A stretch of 64,000 nucleotides of DNA from an uncultured Clostridia bacterium (GTDB lineage Bacteria; Bacillota; Clostridia; Oscillospirales; Oscillospiraceae), in assembly GCA_930990965.1 (NCBI GenBank), contig CAKNRQ010000003.1, positions 52,268 to 116,267 on the forward strand. The letters run 5' to 3'. The notes under the pieces were generated by a model. It did not search any database and had not been told where the DNA came from. It was given only the letters and a program-made list of their open reading frames with translations. Both the position numbers and the translations under genes were made by a program. Below are positions 28,126 through 36,860 of this stretch, one piece after another (within the stretch, counting starts at the first letter, position 1; every line of letters begins with the position of its first letter).

Positions 28126-28641
28126 TTATTCCTCGCTCTCCTGCACCGGCTGGGCAGTACGGGCGGCGTGGAGGGCTTCGCTTACCCCGGCAGTGCCGCG
28201 GAAACGGGCCCTGGAAGTGTGTATTTCAGCGAGCGCAGTGTTGACTGACTCCTCGGCGCGGCGCAGCGCGTCGTCTATGAATTCCATCGCAGCCTGACGA
28301 AGCGCATCTGAACGCGCGGTAGCCGTGCTCTCGAGTTCGGCGGCCTTGGCGCGGGCCACACGCACAACTTCCTGCTCGTCTATCATGGTCCTGGCCTTCT
28401 CCTCAGCAGCGCGGCGAATACTCTCGGCCTCGCGCTTGGCGTTGCCTATAAACTCGTCGCGGGCAGAAACCAGGCGTTTCGCCTCTGCGAGCTCCGCAGG
28501 GATGCGGGACTTTATCTCCTCAATCATGCTGAGGACCTTCTCGCGCTCGACTATGCACTTATCGTTGCCCAGGGGCACACCCCATGCCTCGCTGACCATG
28601 GAATACAGGGTGTCAATGAGCTCCATGACTTCGTTATCCAT
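28126..28641 (-). CDS. Coiled-coil protein of unknown function next to coaD
   Basis: 171 residues, almost entirely helical and charged, with a long predicted coiled coil (about residues 45-145: ELAEAKRLVSARDEF, AKREAESIRRAAEEKARTM, VARAKAAELESTATARSDAL). It has no membrane segment or catalytic motif. The heptad pattern resembles DivIVA or ATP-synthase b-type stalks, and similar short coiled-coil proteins follow coaD in other Clostridia. Its ATG overlaps the end of coaD by eight bases. It could be a scaffolding or polarity protein; this is inference. Confidence 0.7.
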   Translation of the reverse strand: MDNEVMELIDTLYSMVSEAWGVPLGNDKCIVEREKVLSMIEEIKSRIPAELAEAKRLVSARDEFIGNAKREAESIRRAAEEKARTMIDEQEVVRVARAKAAELESTATARSDALRQAAMEFIDDALRRAEESVNTALAEIHTSRARFRGTAGVSEALHAARTAQPVQESEE

Positions 28642-29131
28642 TGCGCTTTCCTCCCTGCGCTCTAGCTATGACATCATCTATAATCTCTCTCGGCACAAAC
28701 TTCGAGAGATCTGCCCCAAACCCTGCGAGGTCACGCACCGCCGAAGAGCTCAGGAAGGTATACTTCTCGCTCGCGGTCAGGAACATTGTCTCCAGGTTCG
28801 GGTTTATCATCTTGTTTACCTGCGCCATCTGAAACTCGTACTCAAAGTCCGTGGTGGCTCTCAGGCCTTTGACAATTATGGCGTGGTCAAAACGCTTGGC
28901 ATACTCGGCCAGCAGTCCCGAATAGGTGTCAACCTCGACATTATGCAGAGGCTTCACTACACGCCTTACCATTTTCACACGTTCATCTATACTGAACATC
29001 GGCGACTTCTTCGTCGGATTGTACATCACCAGCACCACAACCCTGTCAAAAAGACGTGCGGTGCGGCGCAGGATATTCAGGTGTCCGAGAGTTATCGGGT
29101 CAAAGCTGCCCGGGCAGATTGCAATACTCAT
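28634..29131 (-). CDS. coaD: Phosphopantetheine adenylyltransferase
   Basis: 165 residues. CoaD adenylates 4'-phosphopantetheine to dephospho-CoA. The nucleotidyltransferase motif GSFDPITLGHLNIL (T/HxGH) opens the protein and LSSSAVRDLAGFG gives the second motif. Starts three bases after the rsmD stop; the rsmD-coaD pairing is widespread in Firmicutes. Confidence 0.97.
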   Translation of the reverse strand: MSIAICPGSFDPITLGHLNILRRTARLFDRVVVLVMYNPTKKSPMFSIDERVKMVRRVVKPLHNVEVDTYSGLLAEYAKRFDHAIIVKGLRATTDFEYEFQMAQVNKMINPNLETMFLTASEKYTFLSSSAVRDLAGFGADLSKFVPREIIDDVIARAQGGKRNG

Positions 29132-29134
29132 ATG

Positions 29135-29671
29135 TCAGTTGTCCTTCTTGTAGACTGTCAGGCAGACTTTGCCGTAGCGTCTGGAGAGGGTTTTGCGGTA
29201 GGGCGCTGAGAGTTCCGGCATTGACTTTTCCCGTCTGCTTTCGCAGACAATTATACCACCGTCATTCAATATGTCAACATTTTGTATCACTTCCAGCGCT
29301 TTTTCCAGCAAATCCGAATCATAGGGGGGATCGAGAAATATGAGGTCGAATTTCCCGCCCTGGCGCAGGAAGCCTATGGAGTCTGCCTGCTCAACGCGGC
29401 CGCGCAGCGCGCAGCGTTCGAGATTGGTACGCACAAGCTTGACGCTCTTCGCGCTCTCGTCTACGAACACGCACTCCGCAGCTCCGCGCGAGAGCGCCTC
29501 TATACCAAGCTGGCCTGTACCCGCGAAGAGGTCAAGTACCCGCCGTCCCTCTATGTCGAACTGGACTATATTGAACATGGCCTCCTTGACCATGTCTGTC
29601 GTCGGCCTGACTGCCATGCCGTCCGGCTCCAGGAGCTTTCGGCCCCTGGCTGTGCCTGTAATTACTCTCAT
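29135..29671 (-). CDS. rsmD: 16S rRNA (guanine966-N2)-methyltransferase RsmD
   Basis: 178 residues. MRVITGTARGRKL and RPTTDMVKEAMFNI at the N-terminus, the SAM loop VLDLFAGTGQLGIEALSRGA and the catalytic LDPPYDSD motif (about residues 114-121) are all present. The ATG overlaps the uvrC stop by four bases. Confidence 0.96.
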   Translation of the reverse strand: MRVITGTARGRKLLEPDGMAVRPTTDMVKEAMFNIVQFDIEGRRVLDLFAGTGQLGIEALSRGAAECVFVDESAKSVKLVRTNLERCALRGRVEQADSIGFLRQGGKFDLIFLDPPYDSDLLEKALEVIQNVDILNDGGIIVCESRREKSMPELSAPYRKTLSRRYGKVCLTVYKKDN

Positions 29672-31500
29672 GTCTTTTCCTCCTCATTTGCGGGGTGAAA
29701 GTGGTCAAACACCGCTCGGGCGGCGTTCTTGGGTACGACGGCACAGAGCTGCTCATATTCTGCGGCCTTGATGGCCTTGACGCTGCCAAAGGCGCGCAGG
29801 AGCTCGTTTCGCCGCTTATCTCCGACGTTCGGTATGTCGTCCAGACCGGAGTGGAGCTTTTCGTTGCGCAGGGAACGCTGGTACTCTATGGCGCAGCGGT
29901 GCGTCTCCTCCTGTATCGTGCCGACAAACGCGAAGACAGCCGGGTTGCCGGATATACCTATCTCACGGCCCTCCGGCGTTTCCAGGGCGCGCGTGCGGTG
30001 GCGGTCGTCCTTGACCATGCCGAAGGTCGGTATGCTCAGTCCCAGCTCCCGCAGCACCCCCTCTGCTGCCGAGGCGTGGGCGGCGCCGCCGTCTATGAGC
30101 AACAAGTCCGGCAGCTCCGAGAATTTCTCGTCCCCATCTATGGCGCGCTGGAAGCGCCGTGACACGGCCTGACGCATGCTCTCATAGTCATCAGGCTCCG
30201 TGAGGCCGCGTATTCTGAACTTGCGGTAGTCGCACTTGAGCGGCCTGCCATGGACAAACACGGTCATGGCCGCGACTATGCCATCACTGCCGAGGTTTGA
30301 GATATCAAAGGCCTCTATACGCTCCGGCGGCCCGGGCAGGTTCAACGTGCGTCCCAGCCATTCGAGGGTCTTGAGCTGCTTTTGCTGCTGCGTCGAGGCC
30401 CGCTCAGCCTCTTCCCTGGCGTTTGTCATGGCAGTCTCGAGCAGGCGGCGCCTGTCGCCGCGCTGTGGCACCTCCACACGCACCTTCTTGCCCGAGTCCT
30501 TGGAGAACAGTTCTGCGAGCGCCTCCAGGTCCTCCTGCACCGCGCAATCAGGCAGGTAGATAAACTTGGGCCAGGCGCCACGCGCCGAGTAATATTGCCG
30601 CACCAGCGTGCTGACAGCCTCTCCGTCGGACTCCAGGGGCTCGTCCATGAGCTCAAAGTCCTTGTCAGCCAGGTTGCCGTTCACGTAGTGGAGCACAGCC
30701 ATGCAGCTCTTGGCGCCGCGATAGAAGCCGACCACGTCCGTGTCAGCGTACACGGCGTAGATGACTTTCTGCCTGTTGCCCAGGCTCTCTATCGCGCGTA
30801 TGCGGTCGCGCAGGTCTGCCGCGATCTCAAACTTCAAATCCTCAGCCGCAGCTTCCATCTGCCTGGTGAGCTCGTCCGTAAGCTCCTTTGTGCGGCCCGA
30901 GAGCACGAGCTCTGCCTGGGCTATGGCTGAACGGTACTCCTCGGCCCCCGGCCCGCTTGAGCGGCACCAGCCCGCGCAGGAGCCCATGTGGTAGTTGAGG
31001 CACGGCCGCGCCTTGTCTATGTCGCGGGGAAAGCGACGCGAACAAGTGGGCAGGTGCAAAGCCTTGCACACTGTATCTATTATGTCCTTTGTCTGGCTCC
31101 GGCCGCCGAACGGGCCAAAATACTGCGCCGAATCCTTCGCCGTGTGGTTGGCAAGCGAAAAGCGCGGATACTCGCTCTTGGCGTCCAGGCGTATAAATGG
31201 GTAGCCCTTGTCGTCTTTGAGCAGGATATTGTATCGGGGCTTATAGCGCTTTATAAGCGAGTTCTCCAGAACCAGAGCCTCGAACTCGGTCTTCACCACG
31301 ATGACGTCAAAGTTATCTACGTGCGACACCATCGCCGCGACTTTGGGCAGATGCTCGCCGCGAAAATAGCTCGTAACGCGGTTTTTCAGCGCCTTGGCCT
31401 TGCCGACGTATATGACCTCGCCGCGCGCGTCCTTCATGATGTACACGCCCGGCAGCAGCGGCAGGCGGTTTGCCTTGTCGCGCAGTTCGTCTATTTTCAT
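29668..31500 (-). CDS. uvrC: Excinuclease ABC subunit C
   Basis: 610 residues. UvrC makes both incisions around bulky DNA lesions. The N-terminal GIY-YIG nuclease domain (PGVYIMKDARGEVIYVGKA), four cysteines of the linker region (CSRRFPRD, CLNYHMGSCAGWC), a UVR motif, the RNase-H-like domain (IEAFDISNLGSDG with catalytic acids) and the C-terminal helix-hairpin-helix (LDDIPNVGDKRRNELLRAFGS) are in order. The ATG at 31500 has AGGTGGG upstream; codons further upstream run into the HPr terminator. Confidence 0.96.
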   Translation of the reverse strand: MKIDELRDKANRLPLLPGVYIMKDARGEVIYVGKAKALKNRVTSYFRGEHLPKVAAMVSHVDNFDVIVVKTEFEALVLENSLIKRYKPRYNILLKDDKGYPFIRLDAKSEYPRFSLANHTAKDSAQYFGPFGGRSQTKDIIDTVCKALHLPTCSRRFPRDIDKARPCLNYHMGSCAGWCRSSGPGAEEYRSAIAQAELVLSGRTKELTDELTRQMEAAAEDLKFEIAADLRDRIRAIESLGNRQKVIYAVYADTDVVGFYRGAKSCMAVLHYVNGNLADKDFELMDEPLESDGEAVSTLVRQYYSARGAWPKFIYLPDCAVQEDLEALAELFSKDSGKKVRVEVPQRGDRRRLLETAMTNAREEAERASTQQQKQLKTLEWLGRTLNLPGPPERIEAFDISNLGSDGIVAAMTVFVHGRPLKCDYRKFRIRGLTEPDDYESMRQAVSRRFQRAIDGDEKFSELPDLLLIDGGAAHASAAEGVLRELGLSIPTFGMVKDDRHRTRALETPEGREIGISGNPAVFAFVGTIQEETHRCAIEYQRSLRNEKLHSGLDDIPNVGDKRRNELLRAFGSVKAIKAAEYEQLCAVVPKNAARAVFDHFHPANEEEKT

Positions 31501-31558
31501 GCGAGTCCCACCTGCCTTTACAAAGATGCCGCGCAGGTTTTGCACCTGTGTCATTACA

Positions 31559-31585
31559 AAAGGGCGTGCAAAATGCACGCCCTTT
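31559..31585 (-). terminator. Terminator after the HPr gene
   Basis: Perfect 12-bp stem (31559-31570 with 31574-31585), 3-base loop, then TTTTG on the minus strand, 20 bases after the HPr stop. Confidence 0.85.
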
Positions 31586-31605
31586 GGGTATTAGTCTTGC
31601 GCGGA

Positions 31606-31869
31606 TTACTCGGAGAAATCAGAATCAATGAGGGCCGAGAGCGTGGCAATCGCCTCGTTCTCGTCGACGCCGTCAGCCACGATGTTCACTGCGGTGCCCT
31701 TGACAATGCCGAGGGACAGCACGCCGAGAAGACTCTTGGCATTCACGCGCCTGTCGTCCTTTTCAATCCAGATGCTGCTCTTAAACTCGTTAGCCTTCTG
31801 AATGAAGAAGGTGGCGGGCCTGGCGTGAAGGCCGACCTGATTGTTTATTGTAACCTCTTTGGATATCAC
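31606..31869 (-). CDS. ptsH: Phosphocarrier protein HPr
   Basis: 87 residues when read from GTG at 31869. This start follows GGAAGGAG by eight bases and places the phosphoacceptor exactly at His15 (GLHARPA) and the regulatory serine at Ser46 (NAKSLLG), as in Bacillus HPr; upstream in-frame codons reach 31887 but include the ribosome-binding site. HPr relays phosphate from EI to sugar EII proteins, and Ser46 phosphorylation by HprK mediates catabolite repression with CcpA. It stands alone, not with ptsI. Confidence 0.93.
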   Translation of the reverse strand: MISKEVTINNQVGLHARPATFFIQKANEFKSSIWIEKDDRRVNAKSLLGVLSLGIVKGTAVNIVADGVDENEAIATLSALIDSDFSE

Positions 31870-31923
31870 GAAAGACACTCCTTCCACAACCCCAGCCTGC
31901 GGATTCAGGCTTCTAGCATAATA

Positions 31924-31952
31924 ACTTTATCAAATCTGGCTGTAAACGTCAA
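31924..31952 (-). promoter_or_regulatory. HPr gene promoter
   Basis: Minus-strand TTGACG (31952-31947), 17-base spacer, TAAAGT (31929-31924). A small CGGGG/CCCCG hairpin at 31953-31966, just upstream, may end mutS2 transcription. Confidence 0.7.
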
Positions 31953-32010
31953 CGGGGTTTTCCCCGATTTGTCTTTTTACACAAGTTGTACCTTAGACTT
32001 GAGGTAAATT

Positions 32011-34386
32011 TTATTTCAGTTCAACCACGGTTACACCAGATTCTCCCTCACCGTAGCGGCCCAGCCTGTAGCTCTTGACCGCTTTGTTGCGCTTGAGCGC
32101 CTGCTGTACGGCGGCGCGCAGCGCTCCCGTGCCCTTGCCGTGAATAATTGTCACGGTATGCAGCTTGCCCATCACGGCCGAATCTATGTACCGCTCCATG
32201 ACGGGTATAGCTTCCAGCGTGTCCATGCCGCGCAGGTCGAGCTCGGCCGGTACAGGCGCCGCGCGCAGCGGAGCGCCGGAGGCCGCGCCGGAATTTTTCT
32301 TCTTTCCCGGCTTTTCGGTCACGCGCACCTCGCTCTGTTTGGCCGTGAGGTTCATCACCCCTGCCCTGAGTTGGAGCGAGCCGTCCCGGTTGACGGCCAC
32401 GACTTCGGCCTTCACGCCGCCCATATTCAGCAGCTCCACAGTGTCGCCGGCCACGGCGTCGCGCGTGGGCGCGCGCTTTTCCTGCGGCAGCGCATCGCGC
32501 TGGGCAAAGCGCCCTTCGGCTTCGTTCAGGCTTCGCAGGAGCTTTGTCCGCGCCTCGTTGGCCGCGCGGTGGTCCTCGCTTTCGTTCACCTGGGCACGCA
32601 TGCGGTCTATTTCGGCGAAGGCAGCCTCGGCCGTCTCGCGCGCCGAAGCGATTATGCGCTCCGCGTCCCGCTTTGCCTTGACTTCTGCCTTGTCAAGCCT
32701 GAGCTCGAGCTCCACACGTATTTTGGCCGACTCCTTGCGGTTGGCCTCGGCTTCACGCAGCTTGCTCTCCGCGAGCTCTCTATCGCGCTCAAGGGCCTGA
32801 CGGACCTCTTCCAGCTTCGCAATGGTGGCCTCGAAACTTGCGCTCTCCGTGCCGATACGGCTCCTTGCGTCGTCTATTATCTCCTGCGGCACGCCCAACC
32901 GCTCGGATATGGCAAAGGCGTTGGACTTGCCGGGTATGCCCACCAACAGGCGGTAGGTCGGCTTGAGCGTTGCAACGTCGAATTCGCACGAGGCGTTCAT
33001 GACGCCGTGCTCGTTTGTGGCGTAAACCTTGAGTTCGGCGTAGTGGGTCGTCGCGGCGATCATCGCGCCGCGGCGGCGGGCGTACTCAATCATGGATATG
33101 GCCAGGGCTGCGCCCTCGGTGGGGTCTGTTCCCGCGCCCAGCTCGTCGAAGAGCACAAGGGTTTTCTCCCCACACTCTTCAAGTATGCGCACATTGTTCG
33201 TCATGTGCGAAGAAAAGGTTGACAGATTCTGCTCTATGCTCTGTTCGTCGCCGATGTCGGCGAAGATACCCGAAAAGACGGGTACCGCGCTGTCTGGCGC
33301 CGCCGGGATGTGCAGCCCGCAGGCCGCCATGACGCACATGAGGCCGATGGTCTTGAGCGTCACCGTCTTGCCGCCGGTGTTGGGGCCGGTGATGACGAGC
33401 GTGTCGTAGCTGCCGCCAAGCTCGAGATCTATGGGCACCGCCGTCTCCTTGGCAAGCAGCGGGTGCCGGGCCCGGTGGAGCCTTATTTCCCGCTCCGAGA
33501 GCTCAGGTTCCGCTGCATCGAGCGCATAGCTCAATCTGGCTTTCGCAAATATTAGGTCCAGCCTCACGAGCAGGTCGAAGTCGAGCGATATGCCGTCCGC
33601 GTGCTCGGCGCAGTCGGCCGAGAGCTCGGCAAGGATACGCTCAATCTCTGCCTTCTCCCTCGCGCGCAGCTCACGCAGCTCGTTGTTGGCCTTCACGGCC
33701 GCCATGGGCTCGATAAACAGCGTCGCCCCGGAGCTCGACACGTCGTGTACAAGGCCGGGGATGGCGTTTTTGAACTCCGCTTTTACGGGCACGACATAGC
33801 GCTCGGAGCGGGTCGTTATTATAGGGTCCTGAAGCGCTTTGGCGTAGCTCGGGGAGCTTATTATCTTTTGCAGCGCCTCGCGCACTCTGGCGCTGGCGGC
33901 GCGTATGAGCCGGCGTATGTTGGCGAGCTCCGTGCTCGCGGCGTCGGCTATCTCCTCCTCACCGGCTATGGAGGTGGTTATCTTGTCTTCTAGGAAGCGG
34001 TTGGCCTGCAGGGACTGGAAGAGGTAGTCTATGCTCGTCTTCTCTCCCTTGCCGTCGCCGGCTGCGTAGGCCTTACAGGCCCTCGCCGCAGCCAGGACTC
34101 CCGCTATGTCCATGAGTTCGCGCGTGTTCAGGACGCCGCCCATGTCTGCGCGCTGCAGGCTTGGCCGCACGTCCTTGACGCCCGAGAAACTCGGAGCGCC
34201 GCGCGTGACCATCATGGCCCTCGCGGCGCTGGTCTCACCCAGGCGGCGGTGCACTTCGTTTGCATCTGTGCTGGGGAAAAGCGCGCCGGCCCGCACCTTG
34301 GCCATGTCGCTTACTGCTTCGCGCTGAAGCATGGCGAGCACGGCCGGCAGTTCGAGCGTAGCTGCGCTTCGTTCATATAGGGTCAT
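32011..34386 (-). CDS. mutS2: Endonuclease MutS2
   Basis: 791 residues. Clamp/lever region, then an ATPase with Walker A GPNTGGKT (about residue 330), Walker B/signature LVLFDELGAGTDPTEGAALA, a long coiled coil with Glu/Arg/Ala repeats, and a C-terminal Smr nuclease domain (LDLRGMDTLEAIPVMERYID and IIHGKGTGALR). MutS2 suppresses homologous recombination and in Bacillus acts in rescue of collided ribosomes. The ATG at 34386 overlaps the recO stop by one base (TAATG); upstream in-frame codons lie inside recO. Confidence 0.96.
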   Translation of the reverse strand: MTLYERSAATLELPAVLAMLQREAVSDMAKVRAGALFPSTDANEVHRRLGETSAARAMMVTRGAPSFSGVKDVRPSLQRADMGGVLNTRELMDIAGVLAAARACKAYAAGDGKGEKTSIDYLFQSLQANRFLEDKITTSIAGEEEIADAASTELANIRRLIRAASARVREALQKIISSPSYAKALQDPIITTRSERYVVPVKAEFKNAIPGLVHDVSSSGATLFIEPMAAVKANNELRELRAREKAEIERILAELSADCAEHADGISLDFDLLVRLDLIFAKARLSYALDAAEPELSEREIRLHRARHPLLAKETAVPIDLELGGSYDTLVITGPNTGGKTVTLKTIGLMCVMAACGLHIPAAPDSAVPVFSGIFADIGDEQSIEQNLSTFSSHMTNNVRILEECGEKTLVLFDELGAGTDPTEGAALAISMIEYARRRGAMIAATTHYAELKVYATNEHGVMNASCEFDVATLKPTYRLLVGIPGKSNAFAISERLGVPQEIIDDARSRIGTESASFEATIAKLEEVRQALERDRELAESKLREAEANRKESAKIRVELELRLDKAEVKAKRDAERIIASARETAEAAFAEIDRMRAQVNESEDHRAANEARTKLLRSLNEAEGRFAQRDALPQEKRAPTRDAVAGDTVELLNMGGVKAEVVAVNRDGSLQLRAGVMNLTAKQSEVRVTEKPGKKKNSGAASGAPLRAAPVPAELDLRGMDTLEAIPVMERYIDSAVMGKLHTVTIIHGKGTGALRAAVQQALKRNKAVKSYRLGRYGEGESGVTVVELK

Positions 34387-35129
34387 TATATCTGGTTCCT
34401 CAATTTCTTGTAGTAGTCGAGGCTGCCGAAGGCCCTGTCGAGCTGGTAGAGCGTAAAGCTCTCGCAAACCTGGCCCATCTGGGTCAGGTCGGGCTCGGCC
34501 AGCCTGAAGGAAAAGACGCGGCGCGGATCTGCGTCTATGATATACCGCATAGCCTCAAGCGTACCCTCGCGTATCTCCAGACCGCCCACTGCCCGGCAGT
34601 CCTGGCAGTAGAGCTCGCCGTGCTCGGGGAAGAGCCTCGAGCGCGTCATTTCAACCTTGCCGCAGCCCGCGCACCGCTCCAGCTCCGGCCTGTACCCGGA
34701 CAGGCACATGAGCCTGAGCTCAAACGCAGCCTTCACCTGCTTGGGCGGGCAGAGCTTGTTGGCCAGGGCATAGAGCGCGTTGAGACCTAACTGCAATATC
34801 CCCGGTTCGGGTACGTTCTCATTCGTGACCGCCTCCAGCAGCTCGGCTATATAGCTGCCCAGGGCCAGAAGATGGATATCCGTGCGCAGGGCCCGGAACT
34901 GCTCCACTGTGGCCGCCTCGTTCACGGTCCAGTATCCCTTGTTTTCAAAGAGTGTAAGGTCGGAGAAAGTCAAAAGCTGTGTCGCTGCCGCAAGCTTGCT
35001 GCGTGTGCGGGCAACAGCACGGGCCTTGGCCGTTATCTTACCGTCAGTCTCGGTCAGGATGGTCAATATTTTGTCCGCATCCTTGTACTTAGCCTCTCGT
35101 AGAATCAATCCGCGCGTAGTAAGAAACAT
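34386..35129 (-). CDS. recO: DNA repair protein RecO
   Basis: 247 residues. N-terminal OB fold (TTRGLILREAKYKDADKILTILT), helical middle and a four-cysteine zinc module (CAGCGK and YCQDC, about residues 151-180). RecO loads RecA on SSB-coated DNA with RecR. ATG at 35129 lies six bases after GGAAGGTG; a GTG three codons earlier would crowd this site. Between the YqzL-like gene and mutS2 in one transcript. Confidence 0.94.
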   Translation of the reverse strand: MFLTTRGLILREAKYKDADKILTILTETDGKITAKARAVARTRSKLAAATQLLTFSDLTLFENKGYWTVNEAATVEQFRALRTDIHLLALGSYIAELLEAVTNENVPEPGILQLGLNALYALANKLCPPKQVKAAFELRLMCLSGYRPELERCAGCGKVEMTRSRLFPEHGELYCQDCRAVGGLEIREGTLEAMRYIIDADPRRVFSFRLAEPDLTQMGQVCESFTLYQLDRAFGSLDYYKKLRNQI

Positions 35130-35162
35130 ATGTATCACCTTCCGAAGCTTTCCCGGCGGGCA

Positions 35163-35285
35163 TTATCCACCCGCCGTTTCCTCTTCGTTTTCGCCCGGTT
35201 CGCGCCCTGACAGAGCGCGGCTCAAAAGCCAGCACACCGGCTCCCCGGTTTCCGCGAAAAGCTCCCAAAAATCCTCGCCGGTCAT
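35163..35285 (-). CDS. YqzL-like 40-residue protein
   Basis: A short ORF of 40 residues (starts MTGEDFWELFAETGEPVCWL, ends ENEEETAGG). The core pattern W-x-x-F-x-x-T-G-x-x-x-x-x-L-L fits the YqzL family of Firmicutes, whose gene also sits between era and recO in Bacillus. GAGGTGG lies six bases before the ATG. The role of YqzL is not known; the conserved neighbourhood with era and recO is its main identity mark. It is the first gene after a strong promoter. Confidence 0.75.
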   Translation of the reverse strand: MTGEDFWELFAETGEPVCWLLSRALSGREPGENEEETAGG

Positions 35286-35365
35286 GAAAACCACCTCGTA
35301 CATATTGTGTACGCCCGGTCAAAAACTATTGCCGGGAAGTTTTGCATGACCTTGCTGCCGCGACG

Positions 35366-35394
35366 ATTATATACCATCATCGGACGTATAGCAA
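35366..35394 (-). promoter_or_regulatory. Promoter of yqzL-like/recO/mutS2 operon
   Basis: Minus-strand TTGCTA (35394-35389), 17-base spacer, TATAAT (35371-35366), 80 bases before the first start codon. Confidence 0.75.
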
Positions 35395-35444
35395 GCTTTT
35401 TGACAAGATAATAACGATATTTTTCTCACATACTTTGAACAGTT

Positions 35445-36332
35445 TTACTGTTCGGTGAAGCCGAAATTCCGCAGCAGGCTCATGGAGTCCCGCCAATTTT
35501 CCTTAACTTTCACCCAGGTCTGCAAATACACCTTGGTGTCCAGCAGCGCCTCCATGTCTTTTCGGGCCATCTCGCCTATTTTCTTGAGCATGTCGCCATG
35601 CTTGCCGATAATTATGCCCTTGTGGCTGGCCTTCTCGCAGTAGATGGTGGCGTCTATCTCCACCACGCCGTCCTCGCGCTCTTCAAAGCGGGTAACTACA
35701 ACGGCCGTACCGTGCGGTACCTCGCGTTCCAGGCACCAGAGCAGCTTCTCGCGGATAATCTCGGCGCACAACTGCTTCTCCGGCTGGTCTGTAAAGACGT
35801 CGTCCGGGAAGAGGTGCGGCCCCTCCTCGGCGAACTTCTCCAGCTCGTCCATCAGGATTTCCAGGCCCTCGCCGCGCTTTGCGCTGATCGGGACGATGGC
35901 GGCGAAGCCATGCGCGGCGGCGTAGGCCGCAATGACCGCGAGCAGCTCGGGCTTTTCTACTGTGTCTATCTTGTTCACGGCCAGTATGGCCGGGACGCCG
36001 GAGTTCTTTATCTGGCGAATCAGCTCTTCTTCCTGCTTGCCGACCGAGGGGATGGGTTCAACCACCAGCACCACCGCATCGACGTCGCCGACGCTCTCGC
36101 GGACCACCTTGTCCATGTACTCGCCGAGGCGGGTACGCGCACGGTGGAAGCCCGGCGTGTCCATGAACACGAACTGCGTCTCCCCCCTGGACATGACGCC
36201 CGTTATGCGGCCGCGGGTCGTCTGCGGCTTGTTGGATACTATGGCCACTTTTTCGCCCACAAGGGCGTTAGTGAGCGTACTCTTGCCGACGTTCGGACGT
36301 CCGGCTATAGTTATCATGGCGTTTTTTGTCAT
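35445..36332 (-). CDS. era: GTPase Era
   Basis: 295 residues. G domain with GRPNVGKST (G1), DTPGFH (G3) and NKID (G4), then a C-terminal KH domain ending at KVYLQTWVKVKENWRDS. Era binds the 3' end of 16S rRNA during 30S maturation. The ATG at 36332 is nine bases after GGAGGT. A 7-bp inverted repeat (GAACAGT/ACTGTTC) overlaps the stop codon and may slow or end transcription. Confidence 0.97.
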   Translation of the reverse strand: MTKNAMITIAGRPNVGKSTLTNALVGEKVAIVSNKPQTTRGRITGVMSRGETQFVFMDTPGFHRARTRLGEYMDKVVRESVGDVDAVVLVVEPIPSVGKQEEELIRQIKNSGVPAILAVNKIDTVEKPELLAVIAAYAAAHGFAAIVPISAKRGEGLEILMDELEKFAEEGPHLFPDDVFTDQPEKQLCAEIIREKLLWCLEREVPHGTAVVVTRFEEREDGVVEIDATIYCEKASHKGIIIGKHGDMLKKIGEMARKDMEALLDTKVYLQTWVKVKENWRDSMSLLRNFGFTEQ

Positions 36333-36364
36333 TTGTTTACCTCCGTGGCGCTGAGCGCCAGTAG

Positions 36365-36853
36365 TCAAGCCCGCTCTAGCGCGGCCATTATCTCCTTTTC
36401 TCTCGCGCGCATCTGCTTTTTCATCTCGCCCTCGTCCACGTGGTCGTAGCCCAGGAGATGCAGCACGCTATGCACCGTGAGGTACATGAGCTCATGGTCG
36501 AAGCCGTGACCAAATTCTTCGCCCTGGGCGGCGCAGCGCTCGAGCGAAAAGGCCATGTCGCCGAGCACAATTCGGCCCGTGTCCATGTCCCGCTCACACT
36601 CCTCGGCGTCAAACTCGCCGGGCGTGAGCTCGTTCATGGGGAAGCTCAAAACGTCGGTCGCGGAGTCGATATTGCGGTACTCGCGGTTTAGCTCCCTTAT
36701 GCCCTCGTTGTCGGTGAGCAGCGCGCCGAGCAGGCAGGGCTCGTCCACTCCCTCGCAGGCCAGGGCGGCCCTGGCCGCACGCAGGATGAGGGCCCTGGCG
36801 TTCTCGTGGCCCAGGCCGCGCTTTTCCCGGGAAAGGCTCAGTTTCAAATCCAT
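36365..36853 (-). CDS. ybeY: Endoribonuclease YbeY
   Basis: 162 residues. The zinc-binding motif HSVLHLLGYDH (H-x3-H-x5-H, about residues 128-138) and the NREYRNIDSATDVLSFP segment identify YbeY, required for 16S rRNA 3'-end processing and ribosome quality control. Sits between phoH and era; the dgkA and cdd genes found between ybeY and era in Bacillus are missing here. Confidence 0.96.
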   Translation of the reverse strand: MDLKLSLSREKRGLGHENARALILRAARAALACEGVDEPCLLGALLTDNEGIRELNREYRNIDSATDVLSFPMNELTPGEFDAEECERDMDTGRIVLGDMAFSLERCAAQGEEFGHGFDHELMYLTVHSVLHLLGYDHVDEGEMKKQMRAREKEIMAALERA

Positions 36854-36860
36854 GGCCGCA

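Noticed and set aside
35089..35322. 77-residue frame overlapping the recO start
   Set aside because: It is in a different frame from the YqzL-like ORF, rich in Arg/Gly, and lacks family features; the 40-residue frame has the better ribosome-binding site and match.
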